Positions 1-12,752 of a stretch of DNA of 64,000 nucleotides are shown here, piece after piece (the first letter of the stretch is position 1; each line of letters begins with the position of its first letter). The translations under genes were made by a program, and so were the position numbers. Below the pieces are notes generated by a model. The model searched no databases and was not told where the DNA came from. It worked only from the letters and a program-made list of their open reading frames with translations. Source of the stretch: Ptychodera flava (lineage: Eukaryota > Hemichordata > Enteropneusta > Ptychoderidae); assembly GCF_041260155.1 (NCBI RefSeq), contig NC_091933.1:34452793-34516792 (forward strand), given 5' to 3'.

Positions 1-224
1 AAAAAGAGTTCTTGAAATTCAGAGTGATGTTTTCTGTCAAAACCTGCAAAAACTAATTTTAGTTTGCCTTGCTCAATGAATCAAAACAAAAAATGTGAAA
101 CACATAACTGGTTGAAAATTGTGTCGCCCTGCAGACAATGTGGCCACAATGTACGGGAAAGGCGTACGTTCCTTTCAGTATCATTCACTTTCTGATTGTT
201 TTGATTTCATTTTCCCCCGTGTAG

Positions 225-470
225 ATGATAGATGAAGACGTTGGTGACGGCACCGAAGACGTCAGCCAGTCAGAAAAGAAAGTGAAATTCAGCGAGGGAC
301 CCAAACTTACCAAAAACATGTCAGACAAGGAGAGGGAAAAGATTCTCAAGGAACGGCACGCAAAGAAGAAACGTGTTACCAGAAGCGGTAGCATTGCTGC
401 GGCACCTAACATGGAAGCTTTGTCTAAGAGACTTCAGGAACAAATACAGACACATTCTGAGGAAACGTAG
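225..470 (+). CDS. Last coding exon of an unrecognised gene, 5' part outside the window
   Basis: An open frame follows a pyrimidine-rich tract and AG acceptor (acceptor ends at 224) and runs to a TAG at 468-470, so I read it as a terminal exon entered in frame rather than a gene starting at the first ATG. It encodes about 81 residues and is strongly charged. An acidic start (IDEDVGDGTEDV) is followed by a Lys-rich stretch QSEKKVKFSEGPKL, then a basic helix-like part (SDKEREKILKERHAKKKRV), a Ser/Ala patch and an amphipathic C terminus (MEALSKRLQEQI). KVKF fits the RVxF docking consensus for protein phosphatase 1; that is a motif match only. No membrane segment or signal peptide is visible. I do not recognise the family. 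The codon use and clean frame make a real exon likely. Confidence 0.6.
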   Translation: MIDEDVGDGTEDVSQSEKKVKFSEGPKLTKNMSDKEREKILKERHAKKKRVTRSGSIAAAPNMEALSKRLQEQIQTHSEET

Positions 471-1375
471 TCGAATAATTTTTCCTTCAGAAAGTTAAAA
501 ATATTGTACTGAATAACGTAACTCAACGGTTATATATCAAATTATTAACCAAAAAAATCAATACTAAATGAGTTATATATGCTCACCTTCAATCAAATAG
601 AGGAAAATTTTAAACTTTATTTTTAAAATTGTTGAATAGTCTGTTGTACATAATGTAAATTTATCACAAATTTCAGATTCATTTTAAAATTTTGAAAAAA
701 TGATATTCTCTCCATAAATATCTGTATTTTCTGTCAACTTTGTCAACATAGGGATACAGCAATCTAGGTGTAATATTTACATTTATAATGTTATGTATAC
801 CATTCCATGTGAGAAAAACATCTGCAATAATTTCAGTTCTTCTCAATAGAGTACATTTCTACTATTTCTATTATTCTGATGTTTCTCATACAACAAAGAC
901 ATTTTCTTGAGACACATTTATGAAGTCTTTACAATCATGTGACTTTTCAAGTCTGCGCTTTGTTTCTGGGCACATTTCGACATTCAGTGTGTTACCATTC
1001 CAGAGGGGGTTTCTGCACCTGATTTGCATTTACAGCGGGTTCTTCTCAAGAAGTTCTTTTGTACCCTGTTTGCCGATGGCTGGCAGGCAAGGAATTCCAA
1101 AGCTGGAAAGAGTACATAATGCTGTTTGCCAACCACGTTACAACAGGATGTGTTGAAATGCCATGTTTGGATAGCTCTCAATGCCTGGACGATAATGCGC
1201 TTTCACGTTCAGCATGGTTGGATTTCAAAAGATTGCCAAGTGCTCGGGAAGTGAAAAAAAATTATCAAATAATGTATTGCTTGATGAGGTGACCTAGAAA
1301 TCTTCATTAATAATAATTAAGAGGAACATGCTTTTTTTGTGAAATCTAACAAAAATCACCATGCAAGATGGATTA

Positions 1376-1379
<4 letters not shown>

Positions 1380-1450
<71 letters not shown>
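1380..1450. repeat. Compound (CA)n(TA)n microsatellite
   Basis: About 19 CA units pass directly into about 16 TA units. A second pure TA tract of about 33 units lies 75 bases downstream (1527-1592). Confidence 0.97.
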
Positions 1451-1452
<2 letters not shown>

Positions 1453-1525
1453 AAATGTATACAATGTGCCCTCCCGGTTATCACCATAATGGCTTTATGG
1501 CAACCTCTGAACTTGGGCACAGAGA

Positions 1526-1526
<1 letters not shown>

Positions 1527-1592
<66 letters not shown>
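1527..1592. repeat. (TA)n microsatellite
   Basis: Uninterrupted TA dinucleotides. The apparent 159-codon frame across it on the minus strand is an artefact of the repeat. Confidence 0.97.
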
Positions 1593-1594
<2 letters not shown>

Positions 1595-4500
1595 AAACAT
1601 GTATTTGTTCTGTAAGATAAATCTATCTTTTGAACAGACAGTAATGGTAAAAAGTTCATGTAACCAAGGAAACTCAAAGGACCGGTTGACTGCCAGTCCT
1701 TGAATACATTTCCCCTCAATTTCTTAATATTGCAGTGTTCATACACCTTTTTCAACAATTTCACATGTAATTTACAAGTTGACAGGTTGTCATTGCAAAA
1801 TCCAATAAGGTCATCCTGTGCACTTATGACACAAAACAAATTCAGTGACATTCTCGGTTTTAAAATCCTCAAGATCAGGTACATTTTCAATTGATGATGA
1901 AGAATATATGAAAATAATACGTGGATGAGCAACATTAAAGAGACTTCTTGTACAGTAGTCAGTTGCCATGCCAACAGGCATTTAGATCTAGGAAAACACC
2001 GTCCTTTATTCTTGAATTAGTTATAATCCATCCACATTAGTTCATTCAAAACCAAGAGTTTTAATTATACAACAAAGTAATTATGTCTGCCTTGATACAA
2101 TTTCAAGTGTCTTGATAATTATCAAAAAACTACGAATCTGAAGTGTTTGCTTCACCTTAAATTTCTCAAGCAGTCATGAATACCACTCTCTGAGACTAAA
2201 GACCAATTTTTTGTAAAAAAAAAAGGCTGATGGCTGTGGCAATAGTGAACAGTTGCTTATCAATCTTGTAGCAAATTTTTTTTCCAGTGTGCCGTATGCG
2301 TGACTATGGCACGTAAGTGCCTGAACAGTGAGATGTTTTCCATCCATCAAAACAGTTACCATTAAACCAAACTTCTAACCTTCAAAGTATATTTGTGTTT
2401 TTTCACTGGCAATATTGTAACTTTCTTGATTGCGAAAAAGAATTCAGTGTAATCAAGTTTTGAAATTTGAGACAAGTCTGCAGGTTCAGAGGCAAGGACA
2501 GTTTTATAAGGACTAGTCTGTTTTACATGGAGAAGTAACCAACAAGGGGAAGCTAAGGTACAGTACTGATGTCTGCTTGCGGGGGTGGGGGTGATAGTTG
2601 TGTTGAACATTTTTCAGGACATCAGGGTAATATTGTTCAAAGAAGCATACTCATGATTCGTAACATCCACAGTTACTGCATTAAAGTACATCCGGTAATG
2701 GCTAAACATAGCATTTTGACTGTCAATACCAATGGACAATAATTTAAGTCTCAGTGAATATGATGTGTCAATGTTAATATTTCCCCTACCCAAAGTTACA
2801 CAGTGTACATGTATGTTTGGCCATCGTAACAATTTAAAGGTTTCTGTCTCTCCGTCAAGATCATTGCTAAGCGAATATTGCCAGGGGTTGCGAAAACAGT
2901 TGTGGTTGATGGGACAATGTTAATTCTGCTCGTTTGCAATGCGAGTATACATTTGGTCCTATTGCCCAGCTTTGCCATGTAGTGTGGTCACTGCAAGGTC
3001 AGAATAACCTTTGTTGTCCAAATACTATTCAGGGCTAGTTTTGTCCTAGTATGGTCATTGTTGTCCGTGCTCGGCTGGGCAGTCCTAGGCTAGGTCAATA
3101 TTGGTTTAAACAAGGCTAAGTTCCGTCATGATAAGGTCAAACATTTGTGTTTTTCAAACAGTGACTTTCATTGTGAATCGAGACGGTTACAATACTAGTT
3201 CACAAAGTGGTGACCCGATAATGATAACTTTACAACACTACAGTTCATCCATAGATACAGCATAGCTTTACCAACACAAAAATATTTTCTTCTGATAGAA
3301 CTAACAGCCCAGACCAGTGATTGTAAAGTTGAAAACAACTTACACTTCTTCAGCAGCTCTCACTTTAATAGACATGCCACAGTACAAATTGTCCGAGCCA
3401 GTTTTTCATTGTGTAAATTCTCAGTGATATTCTGTGTTTTCAAACATGATACAAATAAAAAATCTAACAGAAGTCTACGTGTTTATCAACAAGTTCTTCA
3501 GATGTTCCGAAGGTTCAGCCGCAATGTGACCTCGACAACTTTTGACCCACTTCAAACACTGGTGGTGCTCACCCCGTTGCTACGACAGTTATCTTGTTGC
3601 CATGAAACACTGTGACCAGTGCGCACTGCCCTGTAAAGGAGTCTTGTCCTGACCTTTTACACCTGGTTCAGACTGGTTGTCGTGGCAACAGGGATCACAG
3701 TAACAGAGTACACAAAGAGGCTAATTTGTTCAATTCAGTACTGTGGCAAGGTGCACGAAGGGGATGTTGAGGGTCAAAGGTGAGGTATGGACACACTGTC
3801 AGTCATTGGTAATGAAGTTCTCACCATCACCATGGTCATTTTTAACAGGGTAAGGATTAGTAACACAACCTACAATCATGGCTAAACATTGCCCAGCAAT
3901 TAAACATAACACCAGGACTTTTTCAACTCTGTGTATCTACTATACAAAGTTCAGCGTCTGTTCTTTGTCATTAGAGATAAAACCCATTCCAGTATCCTAG
4001 TAACAGTCGTGTGAGTTAGACGAGAGTTGAAGCCACTGTAGCTGATCTGAATACAGCGTGTATAATTTCAGGTAAAGTCAGCTTCCTGTTGTTTCCAAGG
4101 ATACCGTACACAAACCGCGGCTCATATGCGGAAAATGAAAATCAACACTTCAGTCAATGTTTTGAATTATGGTATCAATTAAAGACGTCTGTTTCCATGG
4201 CAACAGGTTTTCAGAACTGTTCCTCTTTTTGTGATTGTATTTGTAAAATGTATAGATTGTATGTCTTTCTAACTGCTTGTAACAGAATCAGTTTCAAAAT
4301 AAAACTTTTTTAACGTGACATACTGAAACCAGAGTTCATCATGTGAAGTGATTGCTGTAATGGTATGTTGAAAGAGTTGTCTTCATATGTCTTTGCAGAA
4401 TAATAGCTAGTACTATTAACTACTAGTATGTCTCGGTGGAAAATATGCTAATTGTTACATCAACTAAATTTGATACTTTTGGTATTTGTGCTTGAGTCAG

Positions 4501-5696
4501 AAGACCAGAAAAGCAAGTTTTTAAAGCGATAATTTGATATGTTTGCTTCTCAGAAAATTAATCTTGGCATACTTGGTCATTTTATTCATGTGAAGAAAGG
4601 TGTCCGCTTCAAATTTGCAAAGTTTAGCCGATTTTGTGTAAGCTGTTAAATGATACCGATGTTCCCCGGATTGTTATACTAGGGTTCCTTGGTTTGTGTT
4701 GGTAAGGTGCATAGAGGAATGGTGAGAGTTCCCTTAGTAGTTAACCGACTTCCGTACCACTGCAAAGAAACTGTATAACAGGAATGCTGTACATTGCCTG
4801 TCATTTGCATATTCAGTCTGCCATAGCAGCAGCGAAACTGACAAGCAAAATACCACATGGAATGTTCAAGGGATGTTTTAATACGAAATCCATCGCTCAC
4901 GTGTTTGCTACAGTCACTCGAAGGTGTAGTCTTTCACATTCACAAGAAGACAAAACAAAACTTTCACAGACCGGGATATTGTTTCGTGTCAAACAAATGT
5001 TCCGCAATCATTAGTTTACTCACAGACATGTCTTTTTTGGTGAATGACTAACACTTCAAGCTCTATCAATTTCTTGTAAAGACACTCTACAGACTTGTAC
5101 GTTTTTGTTTCATTTTTAATCACTCGAGTCAGATTGCAGATTTCCGACAAAACTTTATGTTTCTACGAATGTCTATTATGTGCTAATTTAATTTTTACCT
5201 CATAAATTACAAGAATAGTACTTGATACACATTAACAAATAGAATTTATACACTTGTAATACTTCAGACTTCAAATATGTCTCAGAATTCAATTCAAGAA
5301 TTCGAGAAAACTGAAAAATATATCCTGAATTAGAATATGTAAATTACATCGGTTGACTTGCAAACTTGCGATAAATGTCTTGAGTAAATTTTGTACTCCT
5401 TTTTTTCTGAGTACGAAACGAACTTCAAATCAAATGTAAGCACTGAAATGTACAGAAAGTCAGGGTTTTTTATTTCCTAAAGGACAACAGATCGAGTTAA
5501 ATAAATACTCGATGTTCGGACAGCTTTGCCAGTAGCACAGGACACATATGCATGCACATGATGTTGATGGGCAACAACAGAAAACCCAGTATCGCAAAGT
5601 TGTGTGCGCATGCGTGGCAGGCATTTCCACACATCAAAAAAAATATAAAGTCGTCAGTGGAGAGCCTTCCAGTCTCCTTGAACGATCTGCCCGCTA

Positions 5697-5730
5697 CTGC
5701 AACCTAAATACCCCCGTATTTAGGTTGCAG
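5697..5730. repeat. Perfect 15-bp-arm hairpin
   Basis: CTGCAACCTAAATAC, a CCCC loop, then the exact reverse complement. It lies between genes. It could be a tiny foldback relic or a structured RNA; nothing else distinguishes these. Confidence 0.8.
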
Positions 5731-6129
5731 CGGAGAGAAGATCGAGCACGAGATCAATAGATCGATCAGAAAATCGATCGATCAAGCAGACTGCCCAGTC
5801 CACGGCCGCCCGTGGTTCCGAGAGTGTGTGGTTTGATAGAGAGTTCTCCATGAGATAAAGGAATTCTTGACAACGACTTAGCATGATACATACCCCCTCC
5901 CCCTAATGCTAAAATATAGACTTTAATCCATCTTAATTCACGCACGACCTTTTCCTGGCAAGAAACCACATATACAATAAACCGACCGTTGCATAGCAAA
6001 TTTGAACACCAAACCCCGGTGGTGGCGGCCCGCAGGAAAGACTGGATGCCCACGCTTGTTCCTAAAAAAATTCAAAATACTTCGTATCTGGGTTTTTCAA
6101 AATATAAAAAAAAACCCAGATAATATGTA

Positions 6130-6400
6130 GGAAGTGGGTGAGATAATTGTGAATAGTTACAACCATTTCGATGTTGTGTAGAGCAATGAGATTATCTTTG
6201 CACATCAATCAAAGGGGCATTCTAATCCAAGTATCAGCTTTTAAAAAATGTATACCCCGTCTTCGGTTTTCACATACCGAGATGATGAACAAAAAACTCC
6301 CCTTTTTCCTCTGCCATGATTTTGAGAACACGCATGGGTACCATTCCTCAGAGTGCCACCACCGGGCACCAAACACAAAAACGAATTCACAGCCCTGAAA
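6130..6400 (+). repeat. Dispersed repeat, copy 1 of 3
   Basis: The order of similar blocks (GTGAGATAA..., a GTTACAACCAT block, then the block around 6260-6350 with GATTTTGAGAACACGCATGG) matches 19140-19650 (+) and the reverse strand of 58220-58770. It ends at or inside the 3' end of the SPMIP1-like gene. The family is unknown; no terminal repeats were recognised. Confidence 0.6.
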
Positions 6401-6421
6401 TGTTCGAGTCGTGCAGTTGCC

Positions 6422-8744
6422 TTAGAACAACGACAGGCCGTTGCTGCGATAAAATGATTCCTGTATGATATGAGATCTGCCGTGGGTCGGTGCCCGGTAT
6501 CCGTCCACTTGATCGTTAATTCTCCAACCATATTCATAGTTCCCCGTCAATGGAAATTTGTACTTTTCCTCGGGGCCCTTGTCTCTCCTGGCGTCCAAGT
6601 ATTGTTGTCTTCCTTCACCAATTGCGCTGAAACCTGCCAGAATATAGTAAAAAAAGTTGAATGTTGGCGTGCCTTCGTTGCAAGAATTCGGAGCATTTTT
6701 CTCGGCTCTAAAACAACGGCCTTTGTTCCAACAGGTTGTCGTAATAATCTCAGTGCTTGGATAAATAACCCGCTTGTAAATCAGTGATTTGTGAGTTGAA
6801 TAGCGCAAGGTCCTTCAGGGTCAAATATTTTTATTTTTCTCTTAGCAACCATTATCTGGCCATTACAATACCAGAACTGATATGAGCTAATTTTGGCCGT
6901 CAGATTCGTGGTGGCGTGATCGTCACCATTCAATCCAAAGAAGACTGCCACGGTTCTAAAAGATCAGAATTCATTATGCTCTCCTCTCTCGCTCTCAGGA
7001 GATGAAAAGTGGCATAAATTCAACAGGATTGGTACTTTCATTGGATAACAGGGACGTAATACGCTCAACGAACAGAAAGTTTCACTGAAGCTTCCCTCCA
7101 GAAAACGTTAAACCATTCTTTTTCACAATCAACGATAAAATCAGACGACGTAATCACGCAAGCTCGACATTAGAGAAACAAATTACGTAAAATTTACCTA
7201 TCATATGTTTTAAAATTTACAATGGCCACTGTACCCGGTGTTGACTCCACGACAGGAGGAGTAGAGTTTTTGATTTTTGAAGACGGTGAAAACGTCCATT
7301 TTATTCGCCCGCTTAAAAATGATCCTCCAAAAGTATTTTAAACCTTTAAGAGTTTGAAAAGCTGTCCCGAACGCGGATTCTACCGGAGCGCTATGGCTGT
7401 TAAATCGCCAAGGTTTATGACAGAGTCACAAATTGATATACGGTCAACCTGTCTTCCACGAGTCTGACACGAACCTTTTCACGAGCGACTTTTCGTTTCA
7501 GTTCAATAAGTACGCTCACATAAGAGAACCGGAGCTGAAAAAGTTAAAATAACATAAGAAACAAAGGAAGAACACCACTCTGAGATAGTTTTAATTAAAT
7601 TGCTAAATGCATACATTGTTGACCCGGAAACTCCGTGACGTCTGAATGAATGCGCGCATGCGATCAAACAGGTTGTTGTTGAGTGGGTGTCCCCGTCTCC
7701 TAAGCAACGACCGAAGCGTACTGCTGTAGATTTCAGGGGCAAATGTTGTTTGAACATACACTAAAATAAGCCTGCCACACTGGCACAAAGAGGCCTAGAC
7801 ACTGTTTTAAAGATGTCTCATGCATTGAAATAACAGAATTCAGGGAGGAAAAAACTGCATAGTATGGTAAAAACGAGTCGGAGAAAAATGCTTGTCTGTA
7901 TGTAAACTTAACTTGAAAAGAGTTTTAGAGCTGTCGTACCGGCACAACAACTAAGGTTATGACCTCGGGAGATTAGGCGTTGATGCTTTAATTTGGAAGA
8001 TTTAAACGTATAAGATATTAATATACAGGTCCTTGGTATGTTACAGTGCAACGCTTGGGAGCGAATGATTTCTACAGTACGTCGGCGGTTCTCTTTTGTA
8101 AGAGTATAACAGATCGATTTGTTGTAGTATTGTACTCGTACAAAAAAGGTTATTGATTTGTTTTACAACTGATCACTCATATACTGTATAGTGCGAAATC
8201 CTAAATAAAGACTTGAATTTCAATCATTTAGGGAAGTTTAGGAAATCAGAACTGTGCTTAAGAACCACACTACTACGGCGTAGAGAATGAAAAAGAATGC
8301 CGCGGCACGGCTAAATAACTGTAAACCGTTGGACATGTTTTGAAAACAGGTTAAGACTTACTTACTTTCTGTAACTCGATACCTACCTTTGTACAGCAGG
8401 GCTTTTGTACTAGCGCTAGGAGGTCTCATGTCTCTTAAAAGCTCGTCTATGTCAAGTTTCTTTTCCTTTCTCGCCTTCTCCATTTCTTCTTGCATTTTTA
8501 TCTCCGCCTTGACCTTATTGCTGAGTCGCGTCTTCGGCGGAGTCGGTTCGGGTGCCGGGGCGTTCATTTGTCGCTTGACGTAACGCCTAAGTGTCTCGGC
8601 CTGGGGGTCGGATGGTCTGGGTTCCCCGTCGGTGCTTGATTCCTTGCCGTACTTCAGCTGCCATTTCATCCGGTCCCTTAACTCCTTGTCCAGCCTTTCA
8701 GACCAGGCCTTCATGCTGGCGTTGTCCAGGGGAGCACGCGCCAT
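6422..8744 (-). CDS. SPMIP1/ATP6V1FNB-like microtubule inner protein, paralogue A
   Basis: Two exons: 8744-8387 (ATG at 8744, donor GTAGGT) and 6633-6422 (acceptor CAG, stop TAA). The intron is in phase 1 and falls after ALLYK. The product is 189 residues. Motifs: a start with KAWSERLDKELRDRMKWQLKYG, a basic/acidic middle, MRPPSASTKALLYKG at the exon junction, then GEGRQQYLDARRDKGPEEKY, YEYGWRINDQ and SFYRSNG near the end. This layout (RPxS-T-LLYxG, GEGR-YL-R, PEEKY, EYGW, FYR-NG) is what I recall of SPMIP1 (ATP6V1FNB), a protein lining sperm-tail doublet microtubules. That name is from memory; the exon structure is read directly. There is no signal peptide or membrane segment. A second copy lies upstream on the same strand. 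The TTG at 8753 is in frame but the ATG is the better start. Confidence 0.72.
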
Positions 8745-9366
8745 CTTGATCAAAGGGCTCGAGAGAAAGATCCAAAAAAATGAAATATTAAACTATCAAA
8801 GAAGCTCCCCTGTTGGGTCCGGCCTGTGAGCGTCCTGGTGTATCCTTAGCACCGGGTTGCTACGGACGATGGGTACACCTACGGTGAATCAAGTATTTGA
8901 ATAAAGACCGACGAGTGTTTGGAAAAGCCTCTTGCCGGACAATGCCCGGTGCACGCAGCATCGATTGTCTGGCGATAACACAAAAACCTTTCCTTCTCGC
9001 CCTTGGTATGACAGCACAATAAAATCGAGAGGCGCTACGCGTCAGTTATCAATACACACGGGCAATCGCGGAAACATGACAACAGTTGACAGAGCAGTTA
9101 CTATGACGTGTGGTATGTCGATTGACTAGAAGCGCTAAAGTGTAACTGTTTACTCACTAGGTTTTTAGACGTATATTACGTGAAAGGCCAACCTCTCAAT
9201 AATGCAAGCTCTCCCGTAAAAGGATCTATAAGAGGTTTTCTAATGTTGAGTTTAAGAAGAAAAAAATTGAAGAGTTCCAGATGTTTTACGCACTATGGCT
9301 GAATAGAAAATATCGACATACCTTTTGTCTGCTACACTGCATTACAGGGGTACAATAAACGTGCAC

Positions 9367-9368
<2 letters not shown>

Positions 9369-9455
<87 letters not shown>
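9369..9455. repeat. (TA)n(CA)n microsatellite
   Basis: About 34 TA units followed by about 9 CA units. Confidence 0.97.
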
Positions 9456-10109
9456 AAGACATCCTCTGTTCTTTTGCTTGCCTCTACTTTTTGATAGTTA
9501 AAATTTTCACATGGAATGAAATTATTACACTGTCGCCATGCTAACAAGTATACATTGGCAGTTTTGTATCGCCAAATTTTTAAGGGTATTCTGTCTCCAT
9601 TATCGTTATCATCATCATCATTTTTATCATCATCTTCATCAACACCAACACCACCACAACCATCATCACCAGCATATGCGGTACTCAACCCACAGTTCAC
9701 TGCTATAGATGATATTCAAATACCGCTAGAACTGTCCGTGTAAACTACAACATTACTGGGGCAATAGTATTATAATAGTTTCATTCGTTTCTTCGACAAA
9801 ACAAGCATATTTTTCTTACTCTTCTTCCAAGAGTATTTTGAAATCACAATATTAGCCTTGCAAACTCAAGGCCAGCATTATCTACAATGTGCAATATTAT
9901 TGTTCACAAATTTTAACCCCAACGACAATAACGCTGACATTGGACAATAAAATCATACCAGTGTGTTAACAAGTTGAACGATGAGCACTTTGATATGACG
10001 CATTTTCAGACAGGACAAAAGTAAGGATGGAATTAAAAACATTAAGGAAAATTGAAAACCGTCTGAACTTTGATCCATCGTATGCTCATTATATTACTTT
10101 GCGGTTGTT

Positions 10110-10190
10110 GTTGATGATAATGATGATGATATGATGATGATAAAGACGACAACGACGATGGTAATGATGATGATGATAAGTATGATGAAA
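10110..10190. repeat. Imperfect GAT/GAC triplet repeat
   Basis: Runs of GAT broken by GAC and AAT. A complementary ATC-rich patch lies about 450 bases upstream. Confidence 0.75.
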
Positions 10191-11719
10191 ACTGCTGACA
10201 AGAAATGATATGTAAGAAAAGACAAAGAGGATATGGGTATGTTTAACCCAAAAAAGGCAACTGATGACGTAAACGAAACTTAACAGCGCCTATAAATCTT
10301 TATTCTTGAAGTGGACGGATGAGTGTAACTGGTTAATCTCGCCAAAGTCGCACGTATAACGTTAATCTATCACCAAAATACAATGTTAGCCATGTACTAT
10401 ACGTTTAGACACACCACAGCCTATCGTCTCGATATACTAAATGGTATGTCGAAATTAAAAATTACCTTTGGTGCAAAACTTGATCGGATACAAGGAATAA
10501 ATATTACAGATTGTAAAAATCATAAGCGTCCTGCTGAAATACTCAAAAGATTAAGAATAATAATTTCTGTGTGGCATTTCCGTGCCGTGTGCTCAAAGAC
10601 TTCACAGAGGGCGCTCTTGCAAGGAGGGAGATTTCACGAACGATACAAAGGCCGAAATTTCATTTCGAGTTCTCACTGTAATCTGATCTCTCCACGTCAG
10701 TTTACAACTTGAAAATAATAATCCTCGGAGTTGTGTCATCTATTTACAAAACTGAGTTTTCATCACAGATTTCAACAGAAGTCTTTTATAACTATGAACG
10801 AATGAGAAAGCTTAATGTGGGCGAATATCGTGACTGACTTCACAGTTTTTCGCTAAAATAGCTTTTCATATTTGTTACGCCTCGAACTGGTTCTTCAGTT
10901 AACTTCCCTATAAAAAATGATGTTATTTCTTGTTGGAATAAACAAGCAGTTACATGTAAAGCTGCACAAATGTATACACCCAATTCCATTGTCGAAGAGG
11001 TTAACCTGCTATATATGCATTCCAGTAAATCGGAACGTTTCCTCACTGTGCAGAACTGTGTCCTTTCGCTTCACGCTTAGAGTTTGCTAAGTCGTGGCAA
11101 TGACGCCAGTTTTCTATCACATCTATAAAATGTCACGAGAGGGTCATTTTGAAGAAAAAGATCAGCTAATTTGCATGCGAAGATTGCTGCTAATCGGAGA
11201 CATCATCATAGTTAATTCTAAGAATAATATCGGCGACACCTGTTGACTTTAATTCGATAGCTTTCAGCAAAAGTCAAGTTCTTTACTACTTCAAGTTATA
11301 CTTTCAAAGTTCGTCGATAGTACCAGACCGAAATATCTATCGTGTTCCAAACAGGGACTTGGTTGCGATACAAATTGGAAGTCAGGTCCATCGGCATTCC
11401 AGGGTTTACATCTCCTGACTTTATACATCAATTAAGATCAAATGTAATCAATAAAACGTCTCATATTTTGACGAGAGTGGCGACCTGAAAGTGGTGAAAA
11501 TAACCAATCATAGAGACGATTTTTTCATTGGTCCGATACTCATGGTTACAAAACGTCTGAAAAGTAGATCCAAGAAGACAATGCCCAGAAGATTCCACAC
11601 CAGTTATAATTAATTAGATAAAACTATACAATGCACACACCGCGTAGACCATACATCCGAGCACTGCCATCCAGAACACAACTTTCTTGGCTACGAGACG
11701 AAGTGACGCCACTCGCGTT

Positions 11720-12589
11720 TCATTGGTTGAACTCCGATTCATCAAGTGACACGCCGTTGGGGCGATAGAAGGTGTCCTGAACCACGTGCGTCATTCCGTG
11801 TTTTGGCGGTCTGTAGTGTTTCATGTAGTCGTCGATTTTCCAGCCGTACTCCCAGCTATTGGTCATCGGGTAGGTGAATTTTTCGTACGGTTTCTTCTTT
11901 TTCCTGGCTTGCAAGTACGCATGCCTTCCCTCTTCGATTTTACTGAAACCTGTGGGAGGGGAAATGGCGATTTGTCACTAAAAGGTCGGACCCCAACAAA
12001 AACAACTCGTTGATTCATTCATTAGTTACATGTCTGAATAACTAGTTAATATTTTAATGAACCAACAACGACAGCGAAAGCGTGCCAATTAGCTTGTAAA
12101 CTTATGTAGTATCACAGTCATCTGTGGTCTATTCCACTCTGCGTCTATATATGCGCCCCACAGACGTGTGTACATATGCCTTAGAAGAATGCATATGAAC
12201 ACATGTCCATGGGGCGCATATATATATATAGACGCAGAGCGGAATAGTCCACAGGTGACTGTGGTAGTATGAACGTGAGTAGACGTGCCTGTCAAGTGAT
12301 GGCGCATAGTAAACAGTTCAAGCAGAACCAATCGTATCAAAATGTTGACTTCTCTCCCATAAACACGGTTGGAACTAATTTGGGATAATTGGATCTTTAT
12401 ATTTTTCAAATTCCTCAAAAGTGTTTGTTGCCGCCCTATAGCTGAATGTTGAAATATTACAAATACCTCATAAAACAAGTGTATAACTTAAAAAGAAAAG
12501 CAGATAAGCTTACATTTGCGGATTAAAGCGACATTACGTCACCATCCAATTATCCGAAATTAGTTCCAATCGTGTTTTTAAATTTAACT

Positions 12590-12637
<48 letters not shown>

Positions 12638-12643
12638 ATATAT

Positions 12644-12687
<44 letters not shown>

Positions 12688-12691
12688 ACAC

Positions 12692-12752
<61 letters not shown>

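Larger units (their letters stand above)
471..6129. other. Gene-free stretch (3' UTR then intergenic)
   Basis: The first several hundred bases are probably 3' UTR of the gene ending at 470. Beyond that I see AT-rich sequence with two microsatellite blocks and a short perfect hairpin, listed separately. The frames of 60-160 codons here are short or run through CA/TA repeats and show no family motif or splice context. Confidence 0.5.
8745..11719. other. Intergenic stretch between the two SPMIP1-like genes
   Basis: It holds probable promoter sequence of gene A next to its ATG, a TA/CA microsatellite, and two imperfect triplet-repeat patches (about 9600-9680 with ATC, about 10110-10190 with GAT). 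No further exon was recognised. Confidence 0.5.

Noticed and set aside
1495-1974. 159-codon minus-strand open frame
   Set aside because: About 25 of its residues are an Ile-Tyr run from the TA microsatellite and the rest has no motif or splice context.
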